Below, piece by piece: positions 26,601 through 33,369 of a stretch of DNA of 64,000 bases; position 1 is the stretch's first letter, and the number at the start of each line of letters is the position of its first letter. The notes below the pieces were generated by a model. It was not told where the DNA came from. It saw nothing but the letters and a program-made list of their open reading frames with translations, and did no database searches. The DNA comes from Vulcanimicrobiota bacterium (GTDB taxonomy: Bacteria; Vulcanimicrobiota; Vulcanimicrobiia; Eremiobacterales; Eremiobacteraceae): assembly GCA_013290125.1 (NCBI GenBank), contig JABCYQ010000004.1, forward strand, positions 62,001-126,000, written 5' to 3'. The position numbers and the translations under genes were made by a program.

Positions 26601-26789
26601 GTGCGTCGAATACGACGGGGCGGCGGCGGAAACCGCGACACCGGCGAGCGGGTGCCCGGCCGCGTCGGTGACGTAGCCCTGCATGCCGCCGGTTGTGCCG
26701 GCGATCGATTTCGAGACTCCCGTGAAGCCGAATACCAGAGTCGCGATGACCATAACCAAAATGATTGCGAGCCGTGAAATGCTCTTCAT
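23634..26789 (-). CDS. TonB-dependent receptor with N-terminal carboxypeptidase-regulatory-like domain
   Basis: Large outer-membrane protein (1051 aa). Signal segment (LAIILVMVIATLVFGFTGVS), then a CarboxypepD_reg-like beta-sandwich (GGMQGYVTDAAGHPLAGVAV). A plug domain follows, including RAGAENDVGYELDGVDNTDA and GVRSVQLSTGGYDVSEGNT. A C-terminal beta-barrel with aromatic end (VYTAFISWKY) completes it. The Oar-like class imports or exports unknown ligands; no TonB/ExbBD genes are here. The ATG at 26789 is chosen for the GGAAGG site just upstream (an in-frame start at 26837 lacks one). The 220-base region upstream contains the promoter and a terminator for the neighbouring small gene. Confidence 0.92.
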   Translation of the reverse strand: MKSISRLAIILVMVIATLVFGFTGVSKSIAGTTGGMQGYVTDAAGHPLAGVAVSAAAPSYSTHTVTGPNGFYALNGLPLDTYTVTFTKAGYQQVTIPGATTTQDQSLRVDGHMQTEARTLARVTVRGTTSLIQPTQTADTYVINQTTLSNLNGTPQDPNGFQAFNALPGVTTDNAGFPTIRAGAENDVGYELDGVDNTDAVTGQFLNAASLNGVRSVQLSTGGYDVSEGNTNSGVINEVVNRGAYPGAGETTSRATFSTFGHELSMDWGSASPDNKFSYYFSYDGQRDGTEYGDKRTILPANLALQDYFTLNDEVMNFFYHFGKDQSNEVQFLSQLSGSTINFGYLVDGKIAPYGSNNQTEILGTENISDDSGNFLSVPLSDYFELYPSQHISHQNIGVADTQTFNTVIDKINFKRQFTSSSFGDITLHRTSENLVSRYPYNLGSFSDTYQDLQTTGLGIGTDFTDQINAHHEIALGADATYFKNQNTAIFPWFDNLAEPLEDTGCLNSTNAPFGAFSSFGAGPGPSGGWGGCYIAPLNAAINATGAIINGSAANLPTSAALAPLQRYVTDNSQSNDPIHRFDIYVKDRWQPTDRFTVVLGLRFDKQVYSLPANAAQANTSYVISPDPANPNNPILTTIPGQPIGADVTAPSQLSPRLALTYQLSERNVLRFSYGKNIEFVPLAAVENTFDIPTSLKNCNIANGCFVPLPGFGTTNHITNLYQQTLIDQATNNFEPYTPVRPQRAINYDASWEHDFGGGKELRITPYYRKGTDYVVSSSSFLFNNSVTGLPVFGPAHEYNAGINENTGVEVAFDVHRQRGLTGTLSATYDNTFANYDSDFFPTVNNAAVAANHFFHVTYVAPITATANLVYDTPNGLHVSMEVPYESGYRYGVGKMVYIYETLPSGKTVPVQVLNTDVNNPNGSSEAYYYTDATGTTIIGSRGTPEGNDPGSLKGPGLATLNMTISQEFGRGGQEYTVGLRGENLLGNYSGAAPFNNPFYQNCGFGIPCATSGMNTAAATEPFQYNYSPFPYEAEKNGPPRVYTAFISWKY

Positions 26790-26931
26790 GACAACCTTCC
26801 GCAAGAAACGCCCGAGGAACGACGTTTGACGTCGCATCCGATGCGATATCAGTGGGTTCTTTTGTGCGTTCGAAAACTCTTGCGTGTTAGGCGTTCATTC
26901 TGTCTCACCGAATTAACGAACCAATAATGAA

Positions 26932-26965
26932 GAAGGAACGCGATTTTATTCGGCCGCGTCCCTTC
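26932..26965 (-). terminator. Probable terminator of the 76-aa TYTWSA gene
   Basis: Imperfect stem GAAGGAACGCG (26932-26942) and CGCGTCCCTTC (26955-26965) with a 12-base AT-rich loop. In RNA read on the minus strand the central mismatch becomes a G-U pair. TTCATTATT follows. It lies 46 bases after the stop of the gene at 27011-27241. Confidence 0.6.
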
Positions 26966-27010
26966 TCATGTGTCGTGCATCGAACATCACCGCCCTCTCT
27001 AATCTTGCGG

Positions 27011-27241
27011 TCATGGCACCGGATGCAGTCGTGCGCCCGGCTTTGGCTGCGCGTGGCGTCCGCGATCGAGCCGCATTCCGGCGCCGATGACGAAGTAGCC
27101 GATCTTCACGAGCCATCCGGCGATGCGTCGACGCGCGGGATAACCCCGGCGACGTGCAAGCCGAGCAAGCCGGCCCGAATCCGCTTCTGCCATGAGCGCG
27201 TCTCGATGCTGGCGCGCAGCCGACCACGTGTATGTGTGCAT
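27011..27241 (-). CDS. Second TYTWSA-family small protein (76 aa)
   Basis: Starts MHTYTWSA and is homologous to the 65-aa product at 9490-9687 across about 58 residues (HRDALMAEADSGRLA, YPARRRIAGWLVKIGYFVIG, AGMRLDRG), then carries a basic extra tail ending GARLHPVP. A very strong GGAGGGAG lies a few bases ahead of the ATG. The C-terminal half could be a membrane-surface amphipathic helix. Its expression appears to pass through a roughly 300-base structured leader with an internal terminator. Function is unknown; the regulated expression is the main clue. Confidence 0.75.
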   Translation of the reverse strand: MHTYTWSAARQHRDALMAEADSGRLARLARRRGYPARRRIAGWLVKIGYFVIGAGMRLDRGRHAQPKPGARLHPVP

Positions 27242-27310
27242 GTGAACTCCCTCCTTTCAATGTTTAACTAGAGCTTGCGTCGCGCGTTTGCGAACACAGC
27301 GGTATAAAAT

Positions 27311-27339
27311 GAAGAGACCTCCGCTTTTGCGGAGGCCTC
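27311..27339 (-). terminator. Terminator hairpin inside the leader
   Basis: CCTCCGC (27318-27324), loop TTTT on the plus strand, GCGGAGG (27329-27335), extended by GAG/CTC outside a mismatch. In minus-strand reading, TCTCTTCATTTTATA follows. Its position between the leader and the strong ribosome site of the 76-aa gene suits conditional termination. Confidence 0.72.
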
Positions 27340-27377
27340 GACTCTAGTTGACGATCCCCGGCTCGCGGCCGGTTTGA

Positions 27378-27512
27378 TCATGCTCGATAGAGTCGACGCT
27401 CCCCGCGAGGCGCTCCAGCGCCTTCGCTGACAAGCCGGCGCGCTGCAACAGTCGGAATCACGGCGAGGCCGTGGTTTCCGCTGGTGCATTTCCGCGTCGT
27501 GGTCATCGGCAT
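27378..27512 (-). CDS. Possible 44-aa leader peptide
   Basis: Inside the structured leader, ATG 27512 follows GGAGG by 12 bases and opens a 44-codon frame (MPMTTTRKCTSGNHG...RRLYRA). Seven of its codons are Arg. The frame spans most leader stems and stops at the base of the CCGGC/GCCGG hairpin, so ribosome position could decide which stem forms. There is no homology signal, and it may be chance within GC-rich structure. Confidence 0.3.
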   Translation of the reverse strand: MPMTTTRKCTSGNHGLAVIPTVAARRLVSEGAGAPRGERRLYRA

Positions 27513-27551
27513 AGTGTATCGTTTCCTCCGCTTGTCAAGAAGGTTCACGAA

Positions 27552-27581
27552 ATACTACCACGCGCGCACTGCGGGTGTCAA
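27552..27581 (-). promoter_or_regulatory. Sigma70-like promoter of the leader
   Basis: On the minus strand TTGACA (27576-27581), an 18-base spacer, then TAGTAT (27552-27557). A start of transcription is expected near 27545. A second TTGACA at 27533-27538 lacks a convincing -10 at the right distance and lies in a pairing arm instead. Confidence 0.65.
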
Positions 27582-27594
27582 TGCTCGATCGACG

Positions 27595-27619
27595 GAAGGG
27601 GCCGACTTTATGTCGGCCC
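27595..27619. repeat. Palindromic element H (lone left arm)
   Basis: GAAGGGGCCGAC (27595-27606), loop TTTAT, GTCGGCCC (27612-27619), then an A-rich run. It lies 20 bases ahead of the endonuclease III-like gene and just upstream of the divergent leader promoter, so it could insulate the two. Confidence 0.85.
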
Positions 27620-27638
27620 AAGAAAAAAGTTGTATTCA

Positions 27639-28346
27639 ATGATCGACCTGCGGCGAATCGTCGTGCGGCTCTCGGCCGCATACGGCGCGGATCGAGATTC
27701 AGAAATACGCGATCCCTTCGCGCTGGTTCTGTACGAGAACATCGCGTATCTCGCGACTGACGATCGCCGCCGCGCCGCGTTCAACGCGCTGCGTCGTAGC
27801 ATCGGTCTGACCCCACGCAAAATCGCGGCTGCGTCGGACGCCGCGCTCATCGCTGCTGCCTCTCAAGGCGGCGTTTATCCGGAACTCCGCGCGGCTCGGA
27901 TGCGCGAGGCGGCACGACTGGTCCTGGACGAGTTCGGCGGCGACGTTGCGAAGATTTTGCGAGAAGAGCCGAAACGCCGCCGCCAACTGTTGAAGAGATT
28001 TCCGGCGATAGGCGACCCCGGAGTTGATAAGATTCTGCTTTTGAGCCGGACGCAACCGGTGCTCGCGCTCGATTCGAATGGGCTGCGCGTGCTCACGCGA
28101 CTCGGCGTCGCGCAAGAGAAAAAGAGTTATGCGGCGACGTATCGGGCGGTCCAAGAAGCGGCTGGAGAATTCGGAGCGCGCGATTTCGATCTGCTTATCA
28201 CGGCCAACGCTGTTCTTGCTCGACATGGCCGCGAAATATGCAAACGGACCGCGCCGTTGTGCGAACTCTGCGTGATCAACCGCTCCTGCGCGTACTACCG
28301 CACTATCCCGAAGGGGCCGACTTTACGTCGGCCCGGACAAACGTAA
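27639..28346 (+). CDS. Endonuclease III-like HhH/4Fe-4S protein
   Basis: 235 aa of the HhH-GPD base-excision superfamily. Near the C-terminus CKRTAPLCELCVINRSC gives C-x6-C-x2-C-x5-C, the [4Fe-4S] motif of endonuclease III. The helix-hairpin-helix segment is FPAIGDPGVDKILLL, and the following LALDSNGLRVLTRLG keeps the catalytic-type Asp. The position of the lyase Lys (GRK in Nth) appears to be Pro, so it may be a monofunctional glycosylase. The frame runs into palindromic element I, which supplies the last residues and the stop. Confidence 0.8.
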   Translation: MIDLRRIVVRLSAAYGADRDSEIRDPFALVLYENIAYLATDDRRRAAFNALRRSIGLTPRKIAAASDAALIAAASQGGVYPELRAARMREAARLVLDEFGGDVAKILREEPKRRRQLLKRFPAIGDPGVDKILLLSRTQPVLALDSNGLRVLTRLGVAQEKKSYAATYRAVQEAAGEFGARDFDLLITANAVLARHGREICKRTAPLCELCVINRSCAYYRTIPKGPTLRRPGQT

Positions 28347-28373
28347 CGTGGGCCGACTAGCGTCGGCCCCTTC
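28310..28373. repeat. Composite palindromic element I
   Basis: Left arm GAAGGGGCCGAC (28310-28321), loop TTTAC, GTCGGCCC. Right arm GGGCCGAC (28350-28357), loop TAGC, GTCGGCCCCTTC ending at 28373. It lies between convergent genes (stops at 28346 and 28397) and overlaps the end of the first coding region. Confidence 0.92.
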
Positions 28374-28396
28374 AAAATCCGAGCAAACGATCGAAG

Positions 28397-29005
28397 CTAC
28401 AGCATCACCAAGCCGCGGCGGATGCCCTCGGTGACGGCCTCGGTTCGCGAGCCCGCGTTGAGCTTTGACAGAATCGACGCGACGTGGAACTTGACGGTGT
28501 GCTCGGAGATGCGCAACTTACGTGCGATCGATTTGTTCCCGGTACCGGCTGCGAGAAGTCGCAGGACGTCGCGCTCGCGCGGAGTCAATCGGGAATCGTC
28601 GTGGGCATCGCTCGACCAGCGCGCTTCGGGGCTGACTGCGCCGAGAGCCAGAACCGTCTGCGGTGCGACGACGACCAAGCCGGCCGCCGCGGCTCGGACG
28701 GCGGCGACCAGGGTATCGTCTGCAGCCTCGCTCGGCAGAACGCCGCGAGCGCCCGACCGCAAGAGCGCGGCAACCGAGTCGACCGAAGCGTCGGTGAGGA
28801 CCAATGCGACGCCATGAACAGCAGAAACGCTGCGCGCATCGTCGCTCCGACCGAGATGCACGATCACGACATCCGCCGACTTCGCGTCAGCGGCACCGGC
28901 GACGGTCGAAGTTCCAGCTAGTTCGAAATCCGGCTCCCTGGCGATCGCCGACGCGATCGATTCACGCAGCTCCGGCGCATCGCTTGCGACGATGATGCGG
29001 ATCAT
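28397..29005 (-). CDS. LuxR-type regulator with a degenerate receiver domain
   Basis: 202 aa. The C-terminal GerE helix-turn-helix is well conserved (LTPRERDVLRLLAAGTGNKSIARKL, ISEHTVKFHVASILSKLNAGSR). The N-terminal receiver keeps the fold (MIRIIVASDAPELRES, LVLTDAS, LLRSGARGVLPSEA), but the phospho-acceptor Asp is His50 (VVIVHLG) and the conserved Lys is lost. It therefore should not take part in a normal phosphorelay. It overlaps the upstream HtrA-like gene by 4 bases (ATGA), so it is translated with the two proteases. It probably binds promoters in response to another signal or to proteolysis; that is inference. Confidence 0.88.
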   Translation of the reverse strand: MIRIIVASDAPELRESIASAIAREPDFELAGTSTVAGAADAKSADVVIVHLGRSDDARSVSAVHGVALVLTDASVDSVAALLRSGARGVLPSEAADDTLVAAVRAAAAGLVVVAPQTVLALGAVSPEARWSSDAHDDSRLTPRERDVLRLLAAGTGNKSIARKLRISEHTVKFHVASILSKLNAGSRTEAVTEGIRRGLVML

Positions 29006-29871
29006 GCAGCGCGGTCGGTACGTTTGGTCGATGACCCGGTCGTGACGACGAGTTCGCGTAAAGAGCCGCCGCGCAAGACCTCAACGCGCATCGACGTTCC
29101 GGGTTCGCGATCGCCGAGTTCGCGCTCGAGCACGCCGGGCCGGTCAAACGATCGCCCCTCCACGCTGACGATGATGTCGCCCGCGATCACGCCCGATCGC
29201 GCGGCCGGGCCGCCGGAAATGATCTCGGCGACAAGCAAACCGAGCTTGCCCTCTGCGCTATCCAATCGTACGATCTCGGCGCTGATCCCGATCCATGCTC
29301 TCTCGCCCCGCAGGCGCAGAAATCGCGCGACGCTTTCGCTCGGTACCGCGAGCGCCAGGCCATACGCGATCATGCTGTTCACGCCCACGACTCGTCCTCG
29401 CGCATCCATGAGTGGACCGCCGGAATTACCCGGCGCGAGCCTGACATCCGCTTCGATCCAACGGTGGACTCGGCCGTCCGCGTCGATCGGCTTTCGATGG
29501 ACGATACCGAGCGTCAACGCGCCGGCGATGCCCAAGGGCGCGCCGAACGCGGCGACGATGTCACCCACGCGCAGATCGGCGGCGTTTCCGATGGACGCCT
29601 TTCCAAGACCGGCCGACGGCGCGTCAAAACGCACCTCCGCCAGATCCCGCTGCTCGTCTCGAAACATGACTTCGCCCTGAAGTGTCGCACCGTCGCGGAG
29701 CTTGACGCGTGCCCGTCTCGCCGAACCGACCACGTGGGCGTTGGTCACGATGACCCCGCGGTCCCAGATGATGCCGCAGCCGCCGCCGCGATTGCTCACC
29801 GACAGTTCGACGGTCGCCTGCCCCATCGTTTTCGCGAGCTCAGCGCCAGCGTAGAAATCGAATGACGACAT
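29002..29871 (-). CDS. HtrA-like trypsin-fold protease with PDZ domain, no signal peptide
   Basis: 289 aa. Catalytic triad in the expected frames: His46 in VIVTNAHVV, Asp76 in EQRDLAEVRF, Ser150 in LAPGNSGGPLMD. A C-terminal PDZ-like domain follows (GLLVAEIISGGPAARSGVIAGDIIVSVEG). HtrA/DegP relatives normally carry a signal or membrane anchor, but this one starts MSSFDFYAGAELAKTMG with none, so it should be cytoplasmic. It is separated by 1 base from the upstream paralogue and overlaps the LuxR-type gene downstream. Confidence 0.9.
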   Translation of the reverse strand: MSSFDFYAGAELAKTMGQATVELSVSNRGGGCGIIWDRGVIVTNAHVVGSARRARVKLRDGATLQGEVMFRDEQRDLAEVRFDAPSAGLGKASIGNAADLRVGDIVAAFGAPLGIAGALTLGIVHRKPIDADGRVHRWIEADVRLAPGNSGGPLMDARGRVVGVNSMIAYGLALAVPSESVARFLRLRGERAWIGISAEIVRLDSAEGKLGLLVAEIISGGPAARSGVIAGDIIVSVEGRSFDRPGVLERELGDREPGTSMRVEVLRGGSLRELVVTTGSSTKRTDRAA

Positions 29872-29872
29872 G

Positions 29873-30787
29873 TCAGTCGGCTTCTTCGGCCGGGCGCTCG
29901 CCGATCGCGATCTCGACTTCGACCACGCGGCCGGCGCGGATGAGCGACGCCTTAGCCTTGCGTCCAGCCGCGTTGTCGCTCAAGTACGCCAACACATCGT
30001 GGACGTCGGTGATCGCGCTGCCATCGAGCGCGATCAGCACGTCGCCGAGCATAAGCCCGGCGCTCGATGCCGGCCCGTCAGGCTCGACCGAAAGTATGAT
30101 GACCGCTTCTTCGTTCTCGATCTTCAATTTCTGGCGCACGTCTTCGGGGATGCGCACCTGCTGCATTCCGACTCCGAGGTAGCCGCGCGCGGTGCCGCCG
30201 CGGGTCAACAGAGAGTGCACCGTGCGATCTACCGTGGCAGCCGGAAGCGTCAAAGCGGTCTGGCGCGAGAGCCCGCTCGTGTTGATGCCGATAATCCGCC
30301 CGCGGCCGTCCACGAGCGGACCGCCCGAAAACCCGCTATACAATGTAAGATCAGGCCGGATGAGGCGCTCGACCCGGCCGCCCTGCCAAGTCCGCCAGGG
30401 CCCGCCAAGCGCACTGATGACGCCCATCGTCGCGGCGACGCCGTCATCGTCGGATCGAGCGATCGCGATTGCGATCTGCCCGACCGCGAGGTCGTCGGGC
30501 GGCGCGAAATCAGCGGTGCGCAGCCCGGCGCCTTCAAATCGCAGCACGGTCAGGTCCACGCCTGGGTCGCGGCCAACGAGTTCGGCAGGCACGCAACGGC
30601 CATCGGGCAACGTGAGCTCGATCTCGGCATCACGCTTGACCGTATGGTCCGCGGTCACGACGATGCCTTCGCGCCAATGGACGCCGCTCGACGTGGAGCG
30701 ACGGCGCGCGTCGACGGCGACGACGGCGCCGGAGGCTTGTGCGACGGCAGTCGCGATGTCGTCGGAAAGAGATACTAGTGCGCTCAA
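29873..30787 (-). CDS. Second HtrA-like protease with PDZ domain, no signal peptide
   Basis: 304 aa, TTG start behind GGAG. Triad: His48 in VVTADHTV, Asp78 in DPGVDLTVLR, Ser154 in LYSGFSGGPLVD. The PDZ segment is YLGVGMQQVRIPEDVRQKL with EPDGPASSAGLMLGDVLIAL. It is a diverged paralogue of the next gene. Like it, it lacks an export signal. First gene of a three-gene operon that ends with the LuxR-type regulator. Palindromic element J lies just ahead of its start. Confidence 0.9.
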   Translation of the reverse strand: MSALVSLSDDIATAVAQASGAVVAVDARRRSTSSGVHWREGIVVTADHTVKRDAEIELTLPDGRCVPAELVGRDPGVDLTVLRFEGAGLRTADFAPPDDLAVGQIAIAIARSDDDGVAATMGVISALGGPWRTWQGGRVERLIRPDLTLYSGFSGGPLVDGRGRIIGINTSGLSRQTALTLPAATVDRTVHSLLTRGGTARGYLGVGMQQVRIPEDVRQKLKIENEEAVIILSVEPDGPASSAGLMLGDVLIALDGSAITDVHDVLAYLSDNAAGRKAKASLIRAGRVVEVEIAIGERPAEEAD

Positions 30788-30820
30788 GATATTCGCTCCA
30801 TCTCGTTTTACGTATTTTCT

Positions 30821-30860
30821 GAAGGGGCCGACTTTGAAGGGGTCGACTTTATGTCGGCCC
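30821..30860. repeat. Palindromic element J (left arm with duplicated half)
   Basis: A first half GAAGGGGCCGACTTT (30821-30835) is directly followed by GAAGGGGTCGAC (30836-30847), TTTAT, GTCGGCCC ending at 30860. One stem position is a T instead of C. It lies in the divergent region between the HtrA-like operon and the ABC transporter gene, one of the few members not found between convergent genes. Confidence 0.8.
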
Positions 30861-30944
30861 GGGAGAAATCGCGCTCGCTAATTATGACACCTGCCGCGGC
30901 TTCCGCGCAGCCGGTAAAAAGGCTAGGCTGCGGCGGCAGGAAAC

Positions 30945-32783
30945 GTGCGGGGCGGCCAAGCCGGCGAATCGAAGCGCGCGAGCATGCTCGGCTCCAGTCC
31001 ATTCGCGATCCTGCACTCGCGATCGTACGATCCAAAAGACAAGAAATCGCGCCCGCACGTAGACTTGCGTCGCGTCGCACGCTACTTCGCGCCGTACCTT
31101 CGCGAGGAATCGCTGGCGCTGGTCTGCATCCTCGCGTCGGGCGCGCTCGGACTGCTGCCGCCGCTGTTCACGCTGCGCATTATCGACAGCGCGATCCCGC
31201 ATCACGACATGACGGAGCTTCTGTTCGACGTCGGCGGGATGGTGGCAAGCGCGCTGGCCTCGGCCGCCATCGGAGCCGGGCAAGGGTATCTCAACGCCAT
31301 CGTGGGCGAGGGCATCATGCGCGATATGCGCGACGCGCTCGTGAGCCATCTGCATCGCATGCCGCTGTCGTTCTTCACCTCCACCAAGACCGGCGAGATC
31401 ATGAACCGCGTCTCGAGCGATGTCGATGCGATCGACAACGTCGTGACCGGCACGCTCGCCTCGATCGTGCAGAACGTGGTCTGGATTCTGACGACCGCCG
31501 TCGCGATCTTCATCTTGGACTGGCGGCTCGCGCTGCTCTCGCTCGTCGTCATCCCGATCATGATCGTGCCGCTCGATCCGGTCGGCACGCGCATGTATAC
31601 GGTCCGCAAGCAGACCCGCGAACAGCGCGACGTCATCGAGAGCCTCATCCAAGAGACGTTGTCGCTCTCCGGCATCACCTTGATCAAATCGTTCGTGCGG
31701 GAGAAACGCGAGGCGAAGCGCTTCCACGACGCCGGCACGAAGTTGATGAAGCTCGAGATCAACCTGGCGATGGTCGGCCGCTGGTTTCTCGCGATCGTGA
31801 TGGCGCTGCTCGTCATCGGCCCGGCGATGATCTGGTTGGGCGGCGGCTTCCTTGCCGTGCGCGGCGTGATGACCATCGGCGTGATCGTCGCGTTCGTGCA
31901 GTACCTCGCGCGCTTGTATGGCCCGGCGTCCGCGCTTGTGGGCGTGCAAGTACAAGTGGTCAGCGCGTTCGCCGTCTTCGAGCGGATCTTCGCCTACCTC
32001 GACATGACGCCGGAAGTGCCGCGCTCGCCAAGCGCGATCGACTTGGGCCTTGCCAAGGGGACGATCGATTTCGAGGCGGTGCGATTCAGCTACGCGCCAG
32101 AACGCGTCGTGCTCGATGGTGTGACGCTGCACGTCCGCCCCGGCCAGCTCGTCGCACTCGTCGGCCCGAGCGGCGCGGGAAAGACGACGATCGCAAATCT
32201 CGTGCCGCGTTTTTACGATCCGCAGGAAGGCAGCGTGCGCGTGGACGGTCACGACGTCCGCGACTTGGAGTTGGAGAGCCTGCGGCGCAACATCGGCATC
32301 GTGACGCAAGAGACGTTTCTCTTCCATACTACGATCGCCGAGAATCTGCGCTACGGCAAACCAGATGCGAGCCTCGACGAGCTTCAAGCCGCATGCAGGG
32401 CTGCGAACATCGACGCGTTCATCTCGACGCTGCCGGACACGTACGAAACAGTCGTGGGCGAACGCGGCCACAAGCTTTCCGGCGGCGAACGACAGCGGTT
32501 GGCCATCGCTCGCGTCTTGCTCAAGGACCCGCGTATCTTGATCCTCGACGAGGCGACGAGCTCGCTCGATTCCACGTCCGAATCGTTGATCCAAGACGCG
32601 CTGGTGCCGCTGATGCGAGGGAGGACAAGCCTCGTCGTCGCGCACCGCTTGTCCACAGTCTTGCGCGCCGACGTCATCTACGTGATCGATCGCGGTCGCG
32701 TCGTGGAAGCGGGCACACACGGCGAGCTCATCGCTCGCGGCGCGGCGTACGCGGCGCTCTATGCCGCCCAATTCCGTGAATGA
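30945..32783 (+). CDS. ABC transporter, fused membrane and ATPase domains (MsbA/exporter-like)
   Basis: 612 aa half-transporter. Six membrane helices (first YFAPYLREESLALVCILASG, with GEIMNRVSSDVDAIDN in the first coupling region) precede an ATPase domain. This domain has Walker A GPSGAGKTT, Q-loop GIVTQETFLF, signature LSGGERQRLAIARVLL, Walker B ILILDEATSSLD and H-loop VAHRLST. It would act as a homodimer exporting lipids, drugs or other amphiphiles. GTG 30945 follows GCAGG; ATG 30984 is an alternative start. The next gene begins 10 bases downstream, possibly co-transcribed. Confidence 0.93.
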   Translation: MRGGQAGESKRASMLGSSPFAILHSRSYDPKDKKSRPHVDLRRVARYFAPYLREESLALVCILASGALGLLPPLFTLRIIDSAIPHHDMTELLFDVGGMVASALASAAIGAGQGYLNAIVGEGIMRDMRDALVSHLHRMPLSFFTSTKTGEIMNRVSSDVDAIDNVVTGTLASIVQNVVWILTTAVAIFILDWRLALLSLVVIPIMIVPLDPVGTRMYTVRKQTREQRDVIESLIQETLSLSGITLIKSFVREKREAKRFHDAGTKLMKLEINLAMVGRWFLAIVMALLVIGPAMIWLGGGFLAVRGVMTIGVIVAFVQYLARLYGPASALVGVQVQVVSAFAVFERIFAYLDMTPEVPRSPSAIDLGLAKGTIDFEAVRFSYAPERVVLDGVTLHVRPGQLVALVGPSGAGKTTIANLVPRFYDPQEGSVRVDGHDVRDLELESLRRNIGIVTQETFLFHTTIAENLRYGKPDASLDELQAACRAANIDAFISTLPDTYETVVGERGHKLSGGERQRLAIARVLLKDPRILILDEATSSLDSTSESLIQDALVPLMRGRTSLVVAHRLSTVLRADVIYVIDRGRVVEAGTHGELIARGAAYAALYAAQFRE

Positions 32784-32793
32784 AGGTAAAAAA

Positions 32794-33369
32794 ATGCGAA
32801 AGCTGATCTATTCGATGAACACGTCGTTCGATCTATACATCGAAAGCCGCGATGGGAACTTCGCTTGGGCCATGCCGAGCGCCGAATTGCACAAGCACTA
32901 CAACGCTCTGATCGCGACAGCGACAACGCATCTGTCTGGCCGCCGCCTGTGGGAGACGATGTCCGCGTACTGGCCGACAGCCGAGTCCGATCCTGAGCGC
33001 ACGCCGGAGTCGCTCGAATTCGCTCGGTTTTGGAACGCAGCCGAACACATCGTCTTTTCGAGGTCTCTGCAGAAGGTCGAGCACGGCGCGCGTTTGGTGC
33101 GCGACGGTGTCATCGATGAGGTGAAACGCCTGAAGGCGGGTGTCGGGAGCGACATGCTAGTCGGCGGTCCTGGTCTTGCATCGGCGCTCGTCGACGCCGG
33201 CCTCGTCGACGAGATCCACGCTTATATTCACCCGGTCTTCGTCGGCAGCGGCAAGCCGTTTCTTTCCGGACTCAAGGATCGGCTTGATCTGACGCTGCTC
33301 GGTCTGCACACTTTCGCGAGCGGCGTGGTGCAGCTTCGCTACGCCCCGCGGATTCGTCAAAACGACTGA
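32794..33369 (+). CDS. Dihydrofolate reductase/RibD C-terminal-like family protein
   Basis: 191 aa. N-terminus MRKLIYSMNTSFDLYIES matches the RibD-C/DHFR-like reductases, with HLSGRRLWETM and later MLVGGPGLASALVDAGLVDEIHAYIHPVFVGSGKPF (NADPH-binding type). These proteins are often annotated as dihydrofolate reductase but their substrates are mostly unproven. GAAGG lies just ahead of ATG 32794. Its TGA stop overlaps the first bases of palindromic element K. Confidence 0.85.
   Translation: MRKLIYSMNTSFDLYIESRDGNFAWAMPSAELHKHYNALIATATTHLSGRRLWETMSAYWPTAESDPERTPESLEFARFWNAAEHIVFSRSLQKVEHGARLVRDGVIDEVKRLKAGVGSDMLVGGPGLASALVDAGLVDEIHAYIHPVFVGSGKPFLSGLKDRLDLTLLGLHTFASGVVQLRYAPRIRQND

Larger units (their letters stand above)
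27296..27545 (-). ncRNA. Long structured leader with internal terminator (possible attenuator, riboswitch or sRNA)
   Basis: Read on the minus strand from a predicted start near 27545. GACAAGC (27532-27538) can pair with GCTTGTC about 95 bases later. CACGGC and GCCGTG form a hairpin inside flanking GGAA/TTCC. GGCGC and GCGCC with loop TGGA compete with CAGCG and CGCTG for the same bases. CGACTCTA and TAGAGTCG close a stem that contains CCGGC/GCCGG. The final CCTCCGC/GCGGAGG hairpin at 27318-27335 is followed by TCTCTTCATTTT. The 76-aa gene begins 54 bases beyond. No known riboswitch consensus was recognised. Confidence 0.6.

Noticed and set aside
27268-27489. 73-codon minus-strand frame across the leader
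   Set aside because: Runs through the terminator hairpin, Arg/Ser-rich with no ribosome site; the hairpins explain the region better.
27296-27545. Cobalamin, SAM, M-box, 6S, SRP or RNase P RNA
   Set aside because: None of their conserved core sequences could be found; left as an unassigned structured leader.
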